Assembly (NCBI GenBank): GCA_964554365.1 | Contig: CAZKOJ010000096.1 | Span: 1-17,077, forward strand | Direction: 5' to 3' | From: Clostridium_AM sp964554365 | GTDB lineage: Bacteria; Bacillota; Clostridia; Clostridiales; Clostridiaceae | DNA: 17,077 bases | Shown here: positions 14,060 to 17,077 of the stretch, piece by piece | Position numbering within the stretch: position 1 is the stretch's first letter | How the letters are laid out: every line of letters starts with the position of its first letter | Notes under the pieces: generated by a model | The model's database searches: none | What the model saw: the letters and a program-made list of their open reading frames with translations, nothing else | What the model was told of the DNA's origin: nothing | Translations under genes and position numbers: made by a program

Positions 14060-14087
14060 TTTATAACATTAAGTTAAAATCTTACAC
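14060..14087 (-). promoter_or_regulatory. candidate internal promoter for rnfC2
   Basis: On the - strand, GTGTAA (14082-14087), 16 bases, then TATAAA (14060-14065) lie in the 124-base gap between the rseC-like gene and rnfC2. Both the spacing and a TTTTAAC segment in the spacer resemble the main rnf promoters. It would allow rnfC2-B2 expression apart from rseC. Confidence 0.33.
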
Positions 14088-14097
14088 TAAAATGACA

Positions 14098-14511
14098 TTA
14101 TAAAACACGTATAATTATAGGTTGCATCTTTTCATTATTATGGGCAGATTTTTCAAAAAACTTTATATAAAAAACTGATAAAATGAAAGCTACTACTCCA
14201 CCACCTATTTGAAATATTTTTACTGGTTCATCTACTTTTAAAGCTAACCAATTCCCAGCTATACAACCTAAAAAGATTGCAATAAGTGGTAATATATATA
14301 CAATAAACGCTGCTTTTAACATATTTGTCTCTTTTATTTCAAAAACAACTCGTTCACCTAGCTTAGCTTGAATTGGATTTTTCGCTTCTAAAACTAATGC
14401 GTTATCACCTGGGCAGGCACCACAATTTTTACATTCACCGTGTCTATTAACTTTGACTTTGGCCATATTATCCATAATCTCAATTACAACACCTTGTGTT
14501 TCTTTTCTCAT
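14098..14511 (-). CDS. rseC: RseC/MucC-family protein (SoxR-reducing system protein RseC type)
   Basis: This 137-residue protein starts at ATG 14511, after GGGAAGGTAG; a TTG 18 bases upstream overlaps that site. An N-terminal domain with a Cys-rich patch, HGECKNCGACPG (Cys27, Cys30, Cys33), precedes two adjacent membrane segments (about residues 66-86 and 100-118). This layout is typical of RseC. In E. coli, RseC works with the Rnf-like Rsx complex in reducing SoxR. In C. ljungdahlii an rseC gene lies just upstream of rnfC and acts as a positive regulator of the Rnf system. Here it heads cluster 2 only; cluster 1 has no such gene. The likely roles are regulation or assembly of one or both Rnf complexes. 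Confidence 0.88.
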   Translation of the reverse strand: MRKETQGVVIEIMDNMAKVKVNRHGECKNCGACPGDNALVLEAKNPIQAKLGERVVFEIKETNMLKAAFIVYILPLIAIFLGCIAGNWLALKVDEPVKIFQIGGGVVAFILSVFYIKFFEKSAHNNEKMQPIIIRVL

Positions 14512-14721
14512 TTTTCTACCTTCCCTCAATATTTATTTATATAAACTTAATACAAACACAAAATCCACCTTTTTTAGTTATTAATTTTACATTTATTAAA
14601 ATTCTGTACTAATTACTTTTCACAGCCTGTACTAATTGTTTTTTTAATCTATTCTAACTTGCTACAAAAATTTATTATTATTTTTTCTTCAAAATATAAT
14701 AAACTGCTTTTCATTTTATAT

Positions 14722-14841
14722 TTGCAAATTTAAAATATTTTTCCTTCATTCCTAATTGTATAAAATGAATATATTGAACTTTTGTTTTATGCTTTTTTCT
14801 CTTTGATTGTAATTATACATGTTAAAAATTTAATTACAATA
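14722..14841 (-). repeat. duplicated promoter/leader block, copy 2 (upstream of rseC-rnf cluster 2)
   Basis: This is the partner of 8261-8373. The exact 30-base core is 14812-14841. In this copy the core forms part of a 10-bp inverted repeat (ATTGTAATTA 14806-14815 / TAATTACAAT 14831-14840) that is not kept in copy 1. Its leader part has TTGCAAAT at 14722-14729 and TTCCTTCAT at 14741-14749. Confidence 0.7.
14812..14839 (-). promoter_or_regulatory. promoter of the rseC-rnf cluster 2 operon with Rex-like palindrome
   Basis: The boxes are the same as in the cluster 1 promoter: TTGTAA (14834-14839), 16-base spacer, TATAAT (14812-14817) on the - strand. The same TAATTAA-N4-TTAACAT palindrome spans the spacer. 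The start would be near 14805, giving a leader of about 290 bases before the rseC-like gene. Confidence 0.6.
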
Positions 14842-15590
14842 TGATTTAGAAAACCATCCTTAGTAAAATATACTCATCTTTCAAATTAATTGTTTAATTA
14901 ATTGATAATTTCTACATTTCTAGATATAATATATATTTTTTTATTATTTAACTAAATTTATAAATTTTTTTTAAGTTTAATTAAACTTTTCCTCATTTTA
15001 TCATGGTTTTTTATTATTTTTTAATTTTTTCACTGTATTTTGTATATATTTTTTTTAAAAAGCAAATGATTTTTTTAAAATTAAAGTTCTTTCTTATTTA
15101 TATATATACTTTTTTTACTGTTTCTATTGTTAAAAACCAATCAATTTTTAAACTGTTTTGTGATTTTTTTATTAATTAATATCTTGTTTCTTTATTTAAT
15201 ATAAACATTAGTAAAACATGTATAATTTTTAACAATAATATTTTTTTGAATTTTTCATTATAATATTTTTCATTTTTATTTTTTAATAATTTAAAAATTT
15301 CCTTTTAAATTAGCTGTTATACATTATTTTATACTCTTTTACTATAAAAATATTCTGCTGAATTTATATTATTATATTTTATATCAATGTGTTGTTATAG
15401 TGTTTTATCATTTTTGGGCTTTACATATTTGTATATTATTGTAATATTTTATTGTTAAATTTATATCTTCTCAAAATATTTATATAATTATTCAAATATT
15501 ATTATGATATAATTTATAAATTACACATATTACTAATATATGTATCCCATAACTGAGCTACAACAGAATAAAATTTTTATTACAAACAAA
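14842..15590. other. AT-rich region upstream of the cluster 2 promoter, no gene seen
   Basis: About 750 bases of extremely AT-rich DNA with long T runs on the + strand, hence A-rich in the direction of the rnf genes. No ORF with a ribosome binding site is visible on either strand. TTGTTAAAAACCAATCA (15127-15143) and GTTGTTATAG (15391-15400) match blocks upstream of cluster 1 in the same order. CATGTATAAT on the + strand at 15217-15226 resembles the promoter -10 region but faces away from the rnf genes. Confidence 0.4.
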
Positions 15591-15666
15591 ATTGGTATAT
15601 CTTTTTAAAAGCATGGAAATGTTATGCAATCTAATTACACACACACTTTTAATAAGATATACCAAT
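15591..15666 (-). terminator. long hairpin, probable terminator of the PHP-domain gene
   Basis: The arms 15591-15611 and 15646-15666 pair at 20 of 21 positions (13 perfect outer pairs) around a 34-base loop. The hairpin begins 21 bases after the PHP gene stop and is followed on the - strand by TTTTGTTTG. A terminator is the simplest reading. The size would also suit a small palindromic element, but no target-site duplication is seen. Confidence 0.6.
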
Positions 15667-15687
15667 AATATACTTAGTCCTTATAAT

Positions 15688-16353
15688 TTAAACTATCAAA
15701 TCTTTATCATCTGAAAATGTACTATATATATTTATTTTTTGAAATTTTCCGTCCCTGTATATAGCCGGATGTAATTCTTTAGATTTCACTACCTCTATAA
15801 AATCCCTTTCATCCCTAACTCCATTTGGTATTACAGTAGCATATTTACCTATTTTAGAAGTTAAATGTGCATCACTAGCTCCAAAGGAAGGTAGTCCTAG
15901 TTCTGTGGCCAAAGCATAAGCATATAAATTTTGATGTGGTTCTGTGCTCCCATTAAAAGCCTCTACACCAGATAATCCCAACTTTACAGCTTCCCTTATA
16001 TAATCTCCCATTCCTCTATTGTTATTTCTATAGGGGTGAGCACTAATTGCAATACCACCTTTTTTTAATACAATATCCATTAATTCCCCTGCATGCATTT
16101 TATGTTTAGGAATATCATTGAGACCAAAAACCAGTAAATCTCCTTCATAAGTAAGTATTTCAGCACCAACTAATATTAAAAAGTTATTTTTTTTTGAATA
16201 TTCATGTGCCTCTTCCATTATTTCATTACTTTCATGATCCGTTATACATAATGCATCTAGTCCTATTTTTTTAGCTGAAGCCACTGCTTCTTGTAAATTA
16301 AATGTACTATCTAAAGAATATTTGTTTTCATGAACGTGCACATCTATTATCAT
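15688..16353 (-). CDS. PHP-domain metal-dependent phosphoesterase
   Basis: The 221-residue soluble protein has the metal-binding set of the PHP (polymerase and histidinol phosphatase) family: DVHVH (His6, His8), CITDHES (Asp39, His40), GAEI (Glu65), AHPYR (His106) and ASDAH (Asp161, His163). This arrangement resembles small stand-alone PHP proteins that hydrolyse phosphate esters, such as TrpH/YciV-type nucleotide phosphatases. The substrate cannot be read from sequence. AAAAGGAG precedes the ATG with good spacing. It lies 126 bases downstream of the carboxypeptidase gene on the same strand, with an inverted repeat between them, and ends before a long hairpin. It may be its own unit. Confidence 0.88.
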   Translation of the reverse strand: MIIDVHVHENKYSLDSTFNLQEAVASAKKIGLDALCITDHESNEIMEEAHEYSKKNNFLILVGAEILTYEGDLLVFGLNDIPKHKMHAGELMDIVLKKGGIAISAHPYRNNNRGMGDYIREAVKLGLSGVEAFNGSTEPHQNLYAYALATELGLPSFGASDAHLTSKIGKYATVIPNGVRDERDFIEVVKSKELHPAIYRDGKFQKINIYSTFSDDKDLIV

Positions 16354-16394
16354 GACGATCTCCTTTTCTTTATGGATTTTTATTAAATGAAGTT

Positions 16395-16479
16395 TACGCT
16401 TATATTTATATTTAGTATTTTATCATAATAGTTTTTTATTATATGCAATTATATTTTTTCCTTATAAATAGTAAGCGTA
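16395..16479. repeat. large imperfect inverted repeat between the carboxypeptidase and PHP genes
   Basis: TACGCTTA-TATTTATA (16395-16410) pairs with 16463-16479, all 16 positions matching with one bulged base, around a 52-base loop. It begins immediately after the carboxypeptidase stop codon. No clear T run follows on the - strand, so it may be a weak terminator, an mRNA-stabilising structure or an operator region. The loop contains promoter-like AT-rich hexamers that could serve the PHP gene. Confidence 0.4.
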
Positions 16480-17077
16480 TTATTTGTTCTTTTTATAATG
16501 ATTAACAATAAAATTCCATATTCCCTTTTCCTTATAGTCATTTCCAGCCTGAAGATTTGTATTATAAATAATATTTTCATTTTCGTATATATGGAGTGTA
16601 CCTATTTTATCTCCTTTTTTTATGGAATAATCTATTTTTTCAGGTTTTGTAATTTTAACTGTATATTTAACATCATTCTTTACAGGTATAATTATATCAT
16701 CAGCATACTGAAGATTTAAATTACCCCTATTTAATTCTATTTTTGTGGCATTTTCTCCTTTTGAAAACATTTTTTTGAATTGATAGTTCCTATCTACATA
16801 ATCATAAATTTTTTTTGTTTCTCTCCATCTTTCTGTACAATTCAAAACTACAACAATAACGTCATTTTCCTTAACTTTAGAAGAACTTACTAAACACTTC
16901 CCTGCTTTCCCTGTGTAACCTGTTTTTACGCCATTAGCTTCTGGTAATTGCCATAGTATTTTATTTATATTGTGATAACTTCTTGTAAAACCATATGTTT
17001 TTCCATCTATATCTTTAGAACTTACTATATTATTAAATAACTCTATTTCCTTAGCCTTAGCAGTAACTAACGCTAAA
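16480..17077 (-). CDS. D-alanyl-D-alanine carboxypeptidase (peptidase S11, DacF-like), 3' part only
   Basis: The reading frame is open from the right edge to a stop at 16480-16482, giving the last 198 residues; the N-terminal half is outside the window. The motif ANGVKTGYTGKAGKCLVSS contains KTG, the third active-site motif of penicillin-binding carboxypeptidases (DNA about 16918-16926). The SxxK and SxN motifs are not in view. The C-terminal part (about the last 100 residues) fits the beta-rich PBP5-type C-terminal domain. The enzyme trims the terminal D-Ala from peptidoglycan stem peptides outside the membrane. DacF-type copies in spore formers often serve sporulation, but the assignment to DacF rather than DacA or DacB is unsure. 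Confidence 0.88.
   Translation of the reverse strand, partial: LALVTAKAKEIELFNNIVSSKDIDGKTYGFTRSYHNINKILWQLPEANGVKTGYTGKAGKCLVSSSKVKENDVIVVVLNCTERWRETKKIYDYVDRNYQFKKMFSKGENATKIELNRGNLNLQYADDIIIPVKNDVKYTVKITKPEKIDYSIKKGDKIGTLHIYENENIIYNTNLQAGNDYKEKGIWNFIVNHYKKNK

Noticed and set aside
15217..15226. Third CATGTATAAT, on the + strand, like the -10 region of the rnf promoters
   Set aside because: It faces away from the rnf genes, has no suitable -35 box and no + strand gene follows; in this AT-rich DNA a chance match is likely.
15591..15666. Miniature transposable element (MITE)
   Set aside because: No target-site duplication flanks the hairpin and no second copy is seen in the window; position and following T run fit a terminator better.

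Overview
The window is AT-rich, Gram-positive-style DNA with strong AAGGAGG-type ribosome binding sites. Almost every gene belongs to families typical of anaerobic Clostridia, so a Clostridium sensu stricto relative is the best guess. The species cannot be named from the sequence, but an rseC-like gene just upstream of rnfC is an arrangement known from acetogens such as C. ljungdahlii.

Layout, left to right. 1-98: an unassigned edge that may hold the tail of a + strand ORF. 99-1139 (-): a CAX-family Ca2+/cation antiporter. 1472-2379 (+): a two-gene operon of a NusG domain II protein and a Gx/HepI-type membrane protein, closed by an 18-bp hairpin. 2628-2930 (+): a small three-repeat protein of spore-protein-like composition. 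2934-3012: two hairpins, the second a bidirectional terminator. 3011-8016 (-): a complete Rnf operon, rnfCDGEAB (cluster 1). 8017-8979: a long AT-rich leader and promoter region plus the terminator of the next operon. 8980-13973 (-): a second complete rnfCDGEAB set (cluster 2), preceded by an rseC-like gene at 14098-14511. 14512-15687: a second long AT-rich region. 15688-16353 (-): a PHP-domain phosphoesterase. 16480 to the right edge (-): the C-terminal part of a D-Ala-D-Ala carboxypeptidase.

Rnf is a membrane complex that couples electron flow between reduced ferredoxin (entering at RnfB) and NAD (at RnfC) to Na+ or H+ pumping. RnfD and RnfG carry covalent FMN, and RnfA/RnfE hold an intramembrane [2Fe-2S] centre. 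Both sets have the same gene order and intact frames but are clearly diverged paralogs. Both have a long upstream region carrying the same exact 30-bp element, which reads as a promoter (TTGTAA-N16-TATAAT on the - strand) with a Rex-like (NADH-sensing repressor) palindrome between its boxes. Further blocks upstream are collinear, so the duplication probably included the control region.

The most unusual point is in cluster 2. RnfE2 has Phe-Ala where RnfE1 has the conserved Asn-Cys that supplies one ligand of the intramembrane [2Fe-2S] cluster, and RnfB2 has a re-spaced last ferredoxin motif. RnfD1 of cluster 1 has a Pro just before the Thr expected to carry FMN. The two complexes may therefore not be functionally equivalent. 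No apbE flavinyltransferase gene, RNA gene, CRISPR array or convincing complete mobile element is visible.
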